This document shows positions 1 to 5,949 of a stretch of 19,452 nucleotides of DNA, piece after piece. The DNA is taken from NCBI GenBank assembly GCA_015522935.1, contig WALH01000059.1, positions 1 through 19,452 on the forward strand, written 5' to 3'. The translations under genes and the position numbers were made by a program. Every line of letters starts with the position of its first letter. Within the stretch, counting starts at the first letter, position 1. Under the pieces are notes generated by a model that saw only the letters and a list, made by a program, of their open reading frames with translations, did not search any database and had not been told where the DNA came from. This DNA is from DHVE2 group archaeon (GTDB taxonomy: Archaea; Thermoplasmatota; Thermoplasmata; Thermoplasmatales; Aciduliprofundaceae).

Positions 1-238
1 AGATTATAGAGAAGCTAATATTGAGATAGATGGATTTAGGCAATTTTTAGCAAGCTACGAAGGAAAGAGAAAAAGAATATGCCCCCATTGTAAAAGAGAG
101 ATACCTTGGGATGCAAAGATATGCCCCTATTGTGGATATGATTCAGAAATCAAGAAAAACACCAAAACCTGTCCCAACTGTGGGAAAGAAGTCCCCAAAG
201 ATGCCCTGTTCTGCCCATACTGTGGATACAAATTCTGA
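1..238 (+). CDS. C-terminal end of a tandem zinc-ribbon protein (partial)
   Basis: The reading frame enters from the left edge (first complete codon at base 2) and stops at TGA 236-238, giving 78 residues. It holds two consecutive four-cysteine zinc ribbons: Cys27/Cys30 with Cys41/Cys44, and Cys57/Cys60 with Cys71/Cys74. Both end in a CPxCGY-type knuckle and lie about 30 residues apart. Tandem ribbons of this kind usually bind structural zinc and mediate protein or nucleic-acid contacts. The N-terminal part that would reveal the function lies outside the window, so no function is assigned. The frame is reliable because all eight cysteines fall in CxxC pairs. The gene ends before the operon promoter and is probably a separate transcription unit. 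Confidence 0.85.
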   Translation, partial: DYREANIEIDGFRQFLASYEGKRKRICPHCKREIPWDAKICPYCGYDSEIKKNTKTCPNCGKEVPKDALFCPYCGYKF

Positions 239-239
239 C

Positions 240-254
240 TTATTTTCTTATCTT
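240..254 (+). terminator. Possible T-rich terminator after the zinc-ribbon gene
   Basis: Immediately after the zinc-ribbon stop codon, 11 of 15 bases are T on the coding strand, interrupted only by A and C. Archaeal RNA polymerase commonly terminates at such oligo-T tracts without a hairpin. The position, between a stop codon and a TATA box, fits. The call rests on composition alone. Confidence 0.35.
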
Positions 255-264
255 CAAAATCGTC

Positions 265-303
265 CGAATCCTTTATATATCAAATCCCATTACTCTCCTA
301 AAA
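265..303 (+). promoter_or_regulatory. Archaeal promoter of the ribosomal operon
   Basis: TTTATATAT at 272-280 is a strong archaeal TATA (TBP) box, preceded by GAATCC where the BRE would sit. With the usual spacing of about 25 bases, transcription should start near 300-304. That is where the sequence changes from about 30% G+C (18 of 60 bases in 241-300, counted by hand) to the G+C-rich leader. No equally good box lies between here and the uL3 start. The exact start site is inferred. Confidence 0.7.
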
Positions 304-411
304 AATTAGCCAGACGCCAAGGGCGAATCCCTATGAGGATACCCGTGGCCGATAGCCGGCAGAGTTCTGGCATCGGAAAAACGGCGTCACGGCTAACTGC
401 GAGGTGAAAAT
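303..411 (+). ncRNA. Candidate structured mRNA leader (cis-regulatory RNA) upstream of uL3
   Basis: By hand count 54 of 90 bases in 311-400 are G or C, against 18 of 60 just upstream. In AT-rich thermophiles such G+C peaks typically mark structured RNA. Pairings visible by eye: a closing stem GACGCC (313-318) with GGCGTC (383-388); hairpin A, GGG 321-323 with CCC 342-344 and ATCC 327-330 with GGAT 337-340 around a six-base loop; hairpin B, CCGAT 349-353 with ATCGG 372-376 and GCC 355-357 with GGC 369-371, with A354 bulged. This is a three-way-junction-like fold. The Shine-Dalgarno GAGGTGA of uL3 (401-407) follows at once, so the element could control access to it. It matches no riboswitch class I can recall. 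Autogenous control by a protein of the operon is a plausible inference. Confidence 0.55.
333..407 (+). other. Possible 24-codon upstream ORF within the leader
   Basis: ATG at 333 opens a 24-codon frame that ends at TGA 405-407, inside the uL3 Shine-Dalgarno GAGGTGA (401-407). This is the same stop-in-SD arrangement seen at real gene junctions in this operon (uL2/uS19 and uS17/uL14). Against coding: there is no Shine-Dalgarno upstream of the ATG, the start lies about 30 nt inside the predicted transcript, and the codons are G+C-rich and unlike those of the operon. The frame may be a by-product of a structured RNA sequence. Confidence 0.2.
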
Positions 412-1419
412 ATGAGTTCGGCGCATCATCCTAGAAGAGGCTCTATGGCATATTATCCGCGTAAGAGAGCAAAGAGTATAGTACCCCGGATAAGGACTTG
501 GCCTGAAATAGAGGATGGTCCGAGAATACAGGGATTTGCCGGTTATAAGGCTGGCATGACCCATGTTCTCACTGTGGACTGGAGAGAGCATACAACCACA
601 GCGAAGCAGGAGATATGGACTCCTGTAACGGTTATTGAAGTCCCTCCAATGAAGGTTGCAACTGTTCGCTTTTATGAGAGGACCGTATATGGCTTAAAAA
701 GCGTATCCGAAGTCTGGACTGAGAATCTTGATGATGAGTTAAAGAGAAGATTTCCCATACCCAAAAATAACAGGGGGAAAGAGGTGGATGACTTCGATGA
801 AGTGAGGATTGTTGCATATACTCAGCCAAAACTTGTATCGGGGATACCTTTAAAAGCACCCCACATAATGGAGATTCGCATTGGAGGAGGAACATTAGAT
901 GCAAGAAAGAAGTATGCTATGGATCTTTTGGGTAAGGAAGTGGAGTTTTCTGATTTCAAGAGTGAGGGTAAATTTGTTGATGTTATTGCGATTACAAAGG
1001 GTAAAGGCTTTCAGGGTCACGTGAAAAGATTCGGAGTGAAACTCCTTAATCACAAGAACAGTAAGCACCGCAGGATGATTGGAACTTTAGGTCCATGGCA
1101 TCCTGACTGGGTTCGCTACACTGTTCCTCAGGCAGGTCAAACCGGCTATCAGCAGAGAACTGAATACAACAAACGAGTGATAAAATACGTGGATTACGTG
1201 GAGGAGAACGGGGAGAAAAAGCTTGAGATGGAAATTACGCCAGAAGGGGGCTTCCCTCATTACGGCGAAGTTCGCAACCCGTACGTTCTTATTCATGGCT
1301 CTGTGCCTGGAACTGCAAAGAGGATAGTGAAGATGAGAGATCCTGTTAGACAGGTTCTCGAGGATGTGGAGAAGATAGAAATCACCCACATATCACGAAA
1401 ATCGAAGCAGGGGGTGTGA
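412..1419 (+). CDS. rpl3: Large-subunit ribosomal protein uL3
   Basis: uL3 binds 23S rRNA early in large-subunit assembly and sends an extension toward the peptidyl-transferase centre. The 335 residues match the archaeal/eukaryotic length and form. The N-terminus HPRRGSMAYYPRKRAKS is the basic archaeal tail. GKGFQGHVKRFGV (about residues 197-209), GTLGPWHPDWV (about 224-234) and GQTGYQQRTEYNKR (about 242-255) are family signatures. The start at ATG 412 follows GAGGTGA at 401-407 with a four-base gap, the spacing used throughout this operon. It is the first gene of the operon and lies directly downstream of the structured leader, so any leader-based control acts first on this protein. Confidence 0.97.
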   Translation: MSSAHHPRRGSMAYYPRKRAKSIVPRIRTWPEIEDGPRIQGFAGYKAGMTHVLTVDWREHTTTAKQEIWTPVTVIEVPPMKVATVRFYERTVYGLKSVSEVWTENLDDELKRRFPIPKNNRGKEVDDFDEVRIVAYTQPKLVSGIPLKAPHIMEIRIGGGTLDARKKYAMDLLGKEVEFSDFKSEGKFVDVIAITKGKGFQGHVKRFGVKLLNHKNSKHRRMIGTLGPWHPDWVRYTVPQAGQTGYQQRTEYNKRVIKYVDYVEENGEKKLEMEITPEGGFPHYGEVRNPYVLIHGSVPGTAKRIVKMRDPVRQVLEDVEKIEITHISRKSKQGV

Positions 1420-1422
1420 TGA

Positions 1423-2184
1423 ATGAAGGTCAACATTTACACACTAAAAGGCGGAATTAAAGATCAAATTGAGCTTCCTGAGGTATTTAACTATCCATAT
1501 CGCCCTGATCTGATAAAAATGGCCGTTCGTATATTTCAACTTAATAGAGTTCAACCGCATGGAGTGAAAAAAGGTGCAGGTATGAAAGTTGCCGAATCAT
1601 GGGGCCCCGGTCACGGAACATCTAAGATGGTCCCCAGAATAGGAAGCATATCCCGCGGTGCAAACCTTCCCAATGTCCGTGGTGGGCGAGCGGGGCATCC
1701 GCCTACAACTGAAAGAGTGTGGAAGAGAAGGATGAACAAAAAGATGAGACGCTTGGCAAAATATTCCGCTCTGAGCGCCACAGCCAAGAAGGAGATGGTA
1801 GCTAAGAGAGGGCATAAATTCAACGAGGAATTAACATTACCTGTAGTGGTTGAAGATTCCATGGAGAATATCACAAAGGTAAAAGATGCGATGGATATGC
1901 TGAAAAAGATTGGTGTTTATGATGATATTTTGAGAGCAAATGAAAAAAGGATCAGAGGAGGTAGAGGGAAGAGCAGGGGCAGAAGATACAAAAGGAAGAA
2001 GAGCATTCTTATCGTGGTAAAAAATAAAGAAAATGTGGTTAAAGGATTCGGCAACCTATCGGGTGTGGATATTGTTACACCTTCAGAATTAAACGCTGAA
2101 ATTTTAGCTCCCGGTACGCATGCGGGGAGGTTAACTATATTCAGCGAAAGTGCAATTGAGGATATTAGGAGGTGGAACCAATGA
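1423..2184 (+). CDS. rpl4: Large-subunit ribosomal protein uL4
   Basis: uL4 binds 23S rRNA domain I and its long loop lines the exit tunnel. The protein has 253 residues in the archaeal form. The extended basic, glycine-rich loop is visible at about residues 45-100, with VAESWGPGHGTSK and RGGRAGHPPTTERVW, followed by the globular domain with VLAPGTHAGR-like residues near the C-terminus (here ILAPGTHAGR). The start ATG lies three bases after the uL3 stop and is preceded by a GGGGTGTGAT Shine-Dalgarno that contains that stop. In bacteria the S10 operon is autoregulated by uL4. Whether the leader here serves a similar purpose is unknown. Confidence 0.97.
   Translation: MKVNIYTLKGGIKDQIELPEVFNYPYRPDLIKMAVRIFQLNRVQPHGVKKGAGMKVAESWGPGHGTSKMVPRIGSISRGANLPNVRGGRAGHPPTTERVWKRRMNKKMRRLAKYSALSATAKKEMVAKRGHKFNEELTLPVVVEDSMENITKVKDAMDMLKKIGVYDDILRANEKRIRGGRGKSRGRRYKRKKSILIVVKNKENVVKGFGNLSGVDIVTPSELNAEILAPGTHAGRLTIFSESAIEDIRRWNQ
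2168..2174 (+). promoter_or_regulatory. Shine-Dalgarno that sets the uL23 start
   Basis: GGAGGTG lies six bases ahead of ATG 2181. It overlaps the alternative GTG at 2172, which therefore cannot be the start. ATG 2181 overlaps the uL4 stop as ATGA. Confidence 0.75.
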
Positions 2185-2444
2185 CCTTCCACCCAAATGA
2201 AATTATAATAAAGCCTTATGTGACAGAAAAAACGCTAATGGCCATAGAAAAGGAAAACAAACTAATTTTCATCGTAACAAAGAGCGCCACAAAAACTCAG
2301 GTAAAGCAGGCAGTTGAGAAACTTTTCAATGTTAAGGTGGACCAAGTGAATATAAACATAACGAAGTATGGAAAGAAGGCAATCGTAAAGCTCAAGAAGG
2401 AATACAATGCTGAGGAAATAGGACTGAGGATTGGTATATTCTGA
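2181..2444 (+). CDS. rpl23: Large-subunit ribosomal protein uL23
   Basis: uL23 sits at the exit of the peptide tunnel and is the docking site for SRP. The 87-residue protein has the family signature KPYVTEKT at residues 11-18, followed by the alternating basic beta-alpha pattern of the RRM-like fold (FIVTKSATKTQVKQAVEKLF, then VNINITKYGKKA). An in-frame GTG at 2172 would add three residues, but the Shine-Dalgarno placement favours ATG 2181. The gene overlaps uL4 by four bases, which indicates coupled translation. Confidence 0.96.
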   Translation: MTFHPNEIIIKPYVTEKTLMAIEKENKLIFIVTKSATKTQVKQAVEKLFNVKVDQVNINITKYGKKAIVKLKKEYNAEEIGLRIGIF

Positions 2445-2454
2445 GGTGATGTAA

Positions 2455-3159
2455 ATGGGTAAAAGAATAATATCACAGCGCCGTGGTCGTGGCTCTTCAA
2501 GGTATAGAGCGCCCAGCCACAGGTATGCTGGACATCCAAGAATTCCAAATATTGAAGATGGAAGAGGATATGTAAAGAGGATATTCCATGATCCAGGTCA
2601 TACCGCACCTCTCGCAGAAATTCAACTTAAAAATGGAGAGAAGTTCTTGATGCTTGCACATTTAGGTATGTACGAGGGACAGATGGTAGAGATAGGCCAG
2701 AACGCAAAGATAATTCAGGGTAATATCTTACCTTTAGGCTCAATACCTGAGGGTGTACCCATATACAACATAGAACTGAATTATGGTGATGGAGGTAAAT
2801 TCGTGAGAAGTGGGGGAGCTTCTGCTCAGATTATAAGTCATGGTGAAAAAACTACTGTTCAACTGCCTTCAGGGGAATTCAAACTTCTCGATCCAAGATG
2901 CCGTGCCGTTATAGGTGTGGTTGCAGGAGGGGGCAGAAAGGATGAGCCAATGCTTAAAGCTGGTAAAGTTTATCATGCATGGAAGAGCAAGGCAAGGAAG
3001 CATGTGCAGGTTAGAGGTGTTGCGATGAATGCAGTGAATCATCCTCATGGTGGAGGAAAACATCAGCATATTGGGGGACCTAGCACAGTCTCAAGACATG
3101 CTCCTCCTGGCAGGAAAGTTGGAAGATTGTCTCCAAAGAAGAAAAAGAAGAAGAGGTGA
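2455..3159 (+). CDS. rpl2: Large-subunit ribosomal protein uL2
   Basis: uL2 is one of the most conserved 23S rRNA-binding proteins and is needed for subunit association and peptidyl transfer. The protein has 234 residues. The signature VRGVAMNAVNHPHGGGKHQ (about 186-204) carries the histidine-rich loop near the peptidyl-transferase centre, and the tail RHAPPGRKVG then a run of lysines closes the protein. Its Shine-Dalgarno GAGGTGAT (2443-2450) is fused to the uL23 stop codon (TGA 2442-2444), with five bases between GAGGTGA and the ATG. Confidence 0.97.
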   Translation: MGKRIISQRRGRGSSRYRAPSHRYAGHPRIPNIEDGRGYVKRIFHDPGHTAPLAEIQLKNGEKFLMLAHLGMYEGQMVEIGQNAKIIQGNILPLGSIPEGVPIYNIELNYGDGGKFVRSGGASAQIISHGEKTTVQLPSGEFKLLDPRCRAVIGVVAGGGRKDEPMLKAGKVYHAWKSKARKHVQVRGVAMNAVNHPHGGGKHQHIGGPSTVSRHAPPGRKVGRLSPKKKKKKR

Positions 3160-3164
3160 GTTAG

Positions 3165-3626
3165 ATGGCCAAAAAATTAGTGGGTAGTGCAAAGGCGGCT
3201 CGTAGAAAGAGAAGAAAGAAGAAGCAAGTGGCTATGGGCCGTGTTAAGGAATTTACATACAGGGGTCATACTCCTGAAGAACTGCAGAGTATGAGTTTGG
3301 AAGAATTCGCCAAACTTCTGCCTTCGAGGCAAAGGAGAACTTTGAAGCGGGGCTGGGATGAAGAAAGAATGAAAACTGTTCGGAAGATAATGAATTCAGA
3401 TGGAAAGAAAGTAGTGCGTACACATCGAAGGGATCTGATAATTATACCCCAATTCATAGGAAAACGTGTATCTGTTCACAATGGTAAGGAATTTGTTGAA
3501 TTTGAGATCAAGCCTGAGATGATAGGACATTATTTAGGTGAATTCGCTTTAACACGTAAGGAAGTTAAGCACAGTGGGCCGGGAGTTGGAGCAACAAGAA
3601 GCTCGAGATTTGTACCACTAAAGTGA
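3165..3626 (+). CDS. rps19: Small-subunit ribosomal protein uS19
   Basis: uS19 sits in the head of the small subunit and contacts tRNA and 16S rRNA. The 153-residue protein is the longer archaeal/eukaryotic form, with a very basic N-terminus (RKRRKKKQ at about 14-21) and an added region of about 50 residues containing LLPSRQRRTLKRG. The conserved uS19 core follows: THRRDLIIIPQFIGKRVSVHNGKEFV, then MIGHYLGEFALTRKEVKHSGPGVGATRSSRF. GAGGTGAG at 3153-3160 contains the uL2 stop codon, so the two genes are translationally coupled. Confidence 0.96.
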   Translation: MAKKLVGSAKAARRKRRKKKQVAMGRVKEFTYRGHTPEELQSMSLEEFAKLLPSRQRRTLKRGWDEERMKTVRKIMNSDGKKVVRTHRRDLIIIPQFIGKRVSVHNGKEFVEFEIKPEMIGHYLGEFALTRKEVKHSGPGVGATRSSRFVPLK

Positions 3627-3635
3627 GGTGATTAA

Positions 3636-4085
3636 ATGTCTTACAGCATAAAGGTAGAGGGAGAGAAATATGCAAAGGCTTTCGGAAAAAATCTGCCCAT
3701 TTCAATAAAGGATGCGGTCAATCTTTGCCGCTCGCTAAAAGGAATGAAATTGGATGATGCCAAAGACTATTTGGAGGATGTGATGAATAAAAGGAAAGCT
3801 GTGCCATACTTCCGATATCTGGACTCCATTTCACATCACAGGGGAATCGGGCCTGGAAGGTATCCAGTTAAAGAGGCAAAATACATATTGAAGGTTCTGG
3901 AAAATGCGGAGGCAAATGCAGAGAATAAAGATCTTGATACGGATAATCTTTACATAATGCACATAGCCGCTCACAAAGGAGAGATCTACAAAAGATATAC
4001 GCCAAGAGCCATGGGAAGATCCACAGAAATAAGGAGAGATCAGGTTCACATAGAGGTAATATTGGAAGAGAGAGAGGAGGAATAA
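3636..4085 (+). CDS. rpl22: Large-subunit ribosomal protein uL22
   Basis: uL22 lines the exit tunnel with its beta-hairpin and touches all 23S rRNA domains. The protein has 149 residues in the archaeal form: YAKAFGKNLPISIKDAVNLC near the start, YFRYLDSISHHRG in the middle, and YTPRAMGRSTEIRRDQVHIEVIL at the C-terminus, where the RAMGR stretch forms the hairpin tip region. Translation is set by GAGGTGAT at 3625-3632, fused to the uS19 stop. The C-terminus is acidic. Confidence 0.96.
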   Translation: MSYSIKVEGEKYAKAFGKNLPISIKDAVNLCRSLKGMKLDDAKDYLEDVMNKRKAVPYFRYLDSISHHRGIGPGRYPVKEAKYILKVLENAEANAENKDLDTDNLYIMHIAAHKGEIYKRYTPRAMGRSTEIRRDQVHIEVILEEREEE

Positions 4086-4087
4086 GA

Positions 4088-4801
4088 ATGGATGAAAGAA
4101 TTTTTGTGAAGGAAAACCTCAAAAGATTGCTAATAAAGGAATACATGATGCAGGAAGTGAAAAATGCAGGATTTGGCGGTTTGGAAATTCAGCGTACACC
4201 TTTGGGCACGAGAATTGTGTTGGAAGTTGAACGTCCGGGACTGGTGATAGGCAGGAAAGGTGCCAAAATAAAGGACTTGACGAGCTTGCTTCAGGAAAAA
4301 TTCAATGTGGAGAATCCGATAATTGAAGTCAAAGAAAGTGAGAATTCCTATCTTAACGCTCAGATAATGGCCGAGAAGTTGGCGAATGCATTAGAGAGAG
4401 GGTGGCATTTCAGAAGGGCAGGACATTCCACTCTTCGTAGAATAATGGAGAACGGCGCCAAAGGGGCACAAATAATAATATCCGGCAAATTAACGGGTGA
4501 TCGTTCAAGAACAGAAAAATTTACTCAGGGTACGATAAAATACTGTGGTAAAACATCGGAATTGGTTCGTGTGGGTTATGCCACAGCTAAAACCAAACCC
4601 GGTATAATAGGTGTTACAGTTAAAATAATGCCACCAGATGTAAAACTTCCAGATGAAATTGAAATTGTACCTCCCACAGAGGAGAAGGAAGAGAAAAAGG
4701 AGGAAGAGAAGGAAAAAGAGGTGATCGAGAATGCCGAAGGAGTTAAAAGCGAAGGAAATAAGGGAGATGAATCCGGAGGAACAGAGAAAGAGGTTAGCTA
4801 A
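4088..4801 (+). CDS. rps3: Small-subunit ribosomal protein uS3 with an acidic C-terminal tail
   Basis: uS3 lies at the mRNA entry channel of the small subunit. The 237-residue protein has a type-II KH domain with GLVIGRKG at 51-58 and the C-terminal S3 domain (RRIMENGAKGAQIIISGKL, then GTIKYCG). From about residue 197 the protein becomes a low-complexity Glu/Lys tail. The end of this tail (about residues 215-237) is encoded in DNA that is also the start of uL29 in another frame, an overlap of 71 bases. The start ATG follows a GGAGG Shine-Dalgarno two bases after the uL22 stop. Confidence 0.96.
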   Translation: MDERIFVKENLKRLLIKEYMMQEVKNAGFGGLEIQRTPLGTRIVLEVERPGLVIGRKGAKIKDLTSLLQEKFNVENPIIEVKESENSYLNAQIMAEKLANALERGWHFRRAGHSTLRRIMENGAKGAQIIISGKLTGDRSRTEKFTQGTIKYCGKTSELVRVGYATAKTKPGIIGVTVKIMPPDVKLPDEIEIVPPTEEKEEKKEEEKEKEVIENAEGVKSEGNKGDESGGTEKEVS

Positions 4802-4946
4802 GCTTCGCGAAGAATTGATGCATGAGTTGGGTGTGAGTGCTATGGGTGGCGCACCTCCAAGCCCTGGAAAGATAAGGAGTTTAAAAAGGCAGATTGCAAG
4901 GATACTTACCGTTATAAACGAAGAAGGTGTGAAAGGTGAGAAATGA
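4731..4946 (+). CDS. rpl29: Large-subunit ribosomal protein uL29
   Basis: uL29 lies beside uL23 at the tunnel exit. The 71-residue protein is mostly two helices, as in the family: MPKELKAKEIREMNPEEQ, then LAKLREELMHEL, a short GGAPPSPGKI turn and IRSLKRQIARILTVINE. The start is supported by a perfect GAGGTGAT Shine-Dalgarno that lies inside the uS3 gene six bases before the ATG. The first 71 bases overlap uS3 in a different frame, which is longer than any other overlap in this operon. Confidence 0.95.
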   Translation: MPKELKAKEIREMNPEEQRKRLAKLREELMHELGVSAMGGAPPSPGKIRSLKRQIARILTVINEEGVKGEK

Positions 4947-5220
4947 AAAGAATATCGAAATGCACGAATTAATCGGTTTGGAATGCGAAGTTATTGAGTC
5001 AACAAACCCCCTGCAGACAGGAATTAGGGGTGAAATAGTGGATGAGTCATATCATATGCTTGTTATCAGATCAGAAAGAGGAAAGAAGATGATAATGAAA
5101 AAAGGTGCAAAATTTAAGATTAATTTGAACGGAGAAAATGTTGTGGTTATGGGAGATAGAATCAATTATAGGCCCCATGAGAGAATCAAAAAGCTGTTAA
5201 GGAGGAGAAGAAGATGGTGA
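4936..5220 (+). CDS. rnp1: RNase P protein component 1 (Rpp29/Pop4 homologue)
   Basis: Rnp1 is one of the archaeal RNase P proteins and binds the catalytic RNA that removes tRNA 5' leaders. The 94-residue protein has the family opening HELIGLECEVIESTNP, the Sm-like core GIRGEIVDESYHMLVI and the basic C-terminus KKLLRRRRRW. GTG 4936 is chosen as start: GAAGGTG at 4923-4929 is well spaced from it, and the residues before HELIGL resemble the usual N-terminus. ATG 4960 is a shorter alternative lacking a good Shine-Dalgarno. The gene overlaps uL29 by 11 bases and uS17 by seven. The eIF1 (sui1) gene found before rnp1 in many euryarchaea is absent here. Confidence 0.93.
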   Translation: MRNEKNIEMHELIGLECEVIESTNPLQTGIRGEIVDESYHMLVIRSERGKKMIMKKGAKFKINLNGENVVVMGDRINYRPHERIKKLLRRRRRW

Positions 5221-5534
5221 GAGATATAGGAGTGGATGCCAATCCGCCGGAAAGGGAGTGTGAGGATCCCAATTGCCCTTGGCACGGACATATAAAGGTA
5301 CGCGGTCAGATTTTAGAAGGCATTGTTGTATCTAATAAGATGGATAAAACGGTCATTGTTGAAAGAGAGTACTTAAGATACAATAAGAAATATGAAAGAT
5401 ATGAAAAAAGAAAAAGAAGATATCACGTTCACAATCCTCCGTGCATTGATGCAAAGGTTGGAGATCGAGTGAGATTTATGGAAACCAGACCGATAGCTAA
5501 GAGCGTTAGTTTTGTGGTCATAGAAAAGAGGTGA
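5214..5534 (+). CDS. rps17: Small-subunit ribosomal protein uS17
   Basis: uS17 is an OB-fold primary 16S rRNA-binding protein of the small-subunit body. The 106-residue protein opens with the archaeal motif CEDPNCPWHGHIKVRG, in which Cys16, Cys21 and His24 are candidate metal ligands. The OB core follows (GIVVSNKMDKTVIVEREYLRY, then VGDRVRFMETRPIAK). ATG 5214 is preceded by a GGAGGAG Shine-Dalgarno and overlaps the rnp1 stop by seven bases. Confidence 0.96.
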   Translation: MVRDIGVDANPPERECEDPNCPWHGHIKVRGQILEGIVVSNKMDKTVIVEREYLRYNKKYERYEKRKRRYHVHNPPCIDAKVGDRVRFMETRPIAKSVSFVVIEKR

Positions 5535-5540
5535 AAAACA

Positions 5541-5939
5541 ATGAAAGGGATAGCAGGAAAACAGATCCGTGGTCTTCCGACAGGCGCAAGATTAATTTGT
5601 ACAGATAATACCGGTGCAAAGGAAGTTGAAATAATTCAAGTCCTGAAGATTCACACTGCTGCAAGGCAGTATCCTTCGGCAGGAGTTGGAGATATGATCA
5701 TAGTGAGTGTGAAAAAAGGTACGCCAGAGATGAGAAAGAAGGTGTTTCCTGCAGTGATAGTAAGACAGAAAATGCCTTTCAGGCGTGCAGACGGTACGAT
5801 GGTAAGATTTGAGGACAATGCATGCGTGATTACCACAGAGAATGGAGAGACAAAAGGCTCGGAAATAAAGGGCCCGGTAGCAAGGGAAGCGGCGGAAAGG
5901 TGGCCGAGAATTGCGGCCATATCGAGTATAATAGTTTGA
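5541..5939 (+). CDS. rpl14: Large-subunit ribosomal protein uL14
   Basis: uL14 lies on the subunit interface near the factor-binding site. The protein has 132 residues with the family core ARLICTDNTGAKEVEIIQV, GVGDMIIVSVKKGTPEMRKK and FEDNACVITTENGETKGSEI. It is close to the normal length and has no insertions. The Shine-Dalgarno GAGGTGA (5528-5534) contains the uS17 stop codon. Confidence 0.97.
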   Translation: MKGIAGKQIRGLPTGARLICTDNTGAKEVEIIQVLKIHTAARQYPSAGVGDMIIVSVKKGTPEMRKKVFPAVIVRQKMPFRRADGTMVRFEDNACVITTENGETKGSEIKGPVAREAAERWPRIAAISSIIV

Positions 5940-5945
5940 GGTGAT
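5938..5945 (+). promoter_or_regulatory. Shine-Dalgarno that sets the uL24 start
   Basis: GAGGTGAT is fused to the uL14 stop (TGA 5937-5939). In this operon the gap between GAGGTGA and the start is four to six bases. By that rule the uL24 start is GTG 5950, because ATG 5944 overlaps the Shine-Dalgarno itself. Confidence 0.6.
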
Positions 5946-5949
5946 GAAG

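Noticed and set aside
391..404. GGCTAACTGCGAGG resembling a stretch of 23S rRNA (ACUGCGAG) as an rRNA-mimic binding site
   Set aside because: The match is short, recalled from memory and not verified by alignment, and I know of no operon protein that binds just that site. It is worth aligning but not claimed.
111..407. 98-codon plus-strand ORF spanning the zinc-ribbon end, promoter and leader
   Set aside because: It reads the zinc-ribbon coding sequence in the wrong frame and continues across the TATA box and structured leader. No family resemblance. Only its last 24 codons are considered, as a possible upstream ORF.
303..411. Known riboswitch class, tRNA or SRP/RNase P RNA in the leader
   Set aside because: None of the conserved cores I know (TPP, SAM, FMN, cobalamin, fluoride, purine, c-di-GMP, lysine) is present, there is no tRNA cloverleaf, and the hallmark sequences of RNase P or SRP RNA are missing.
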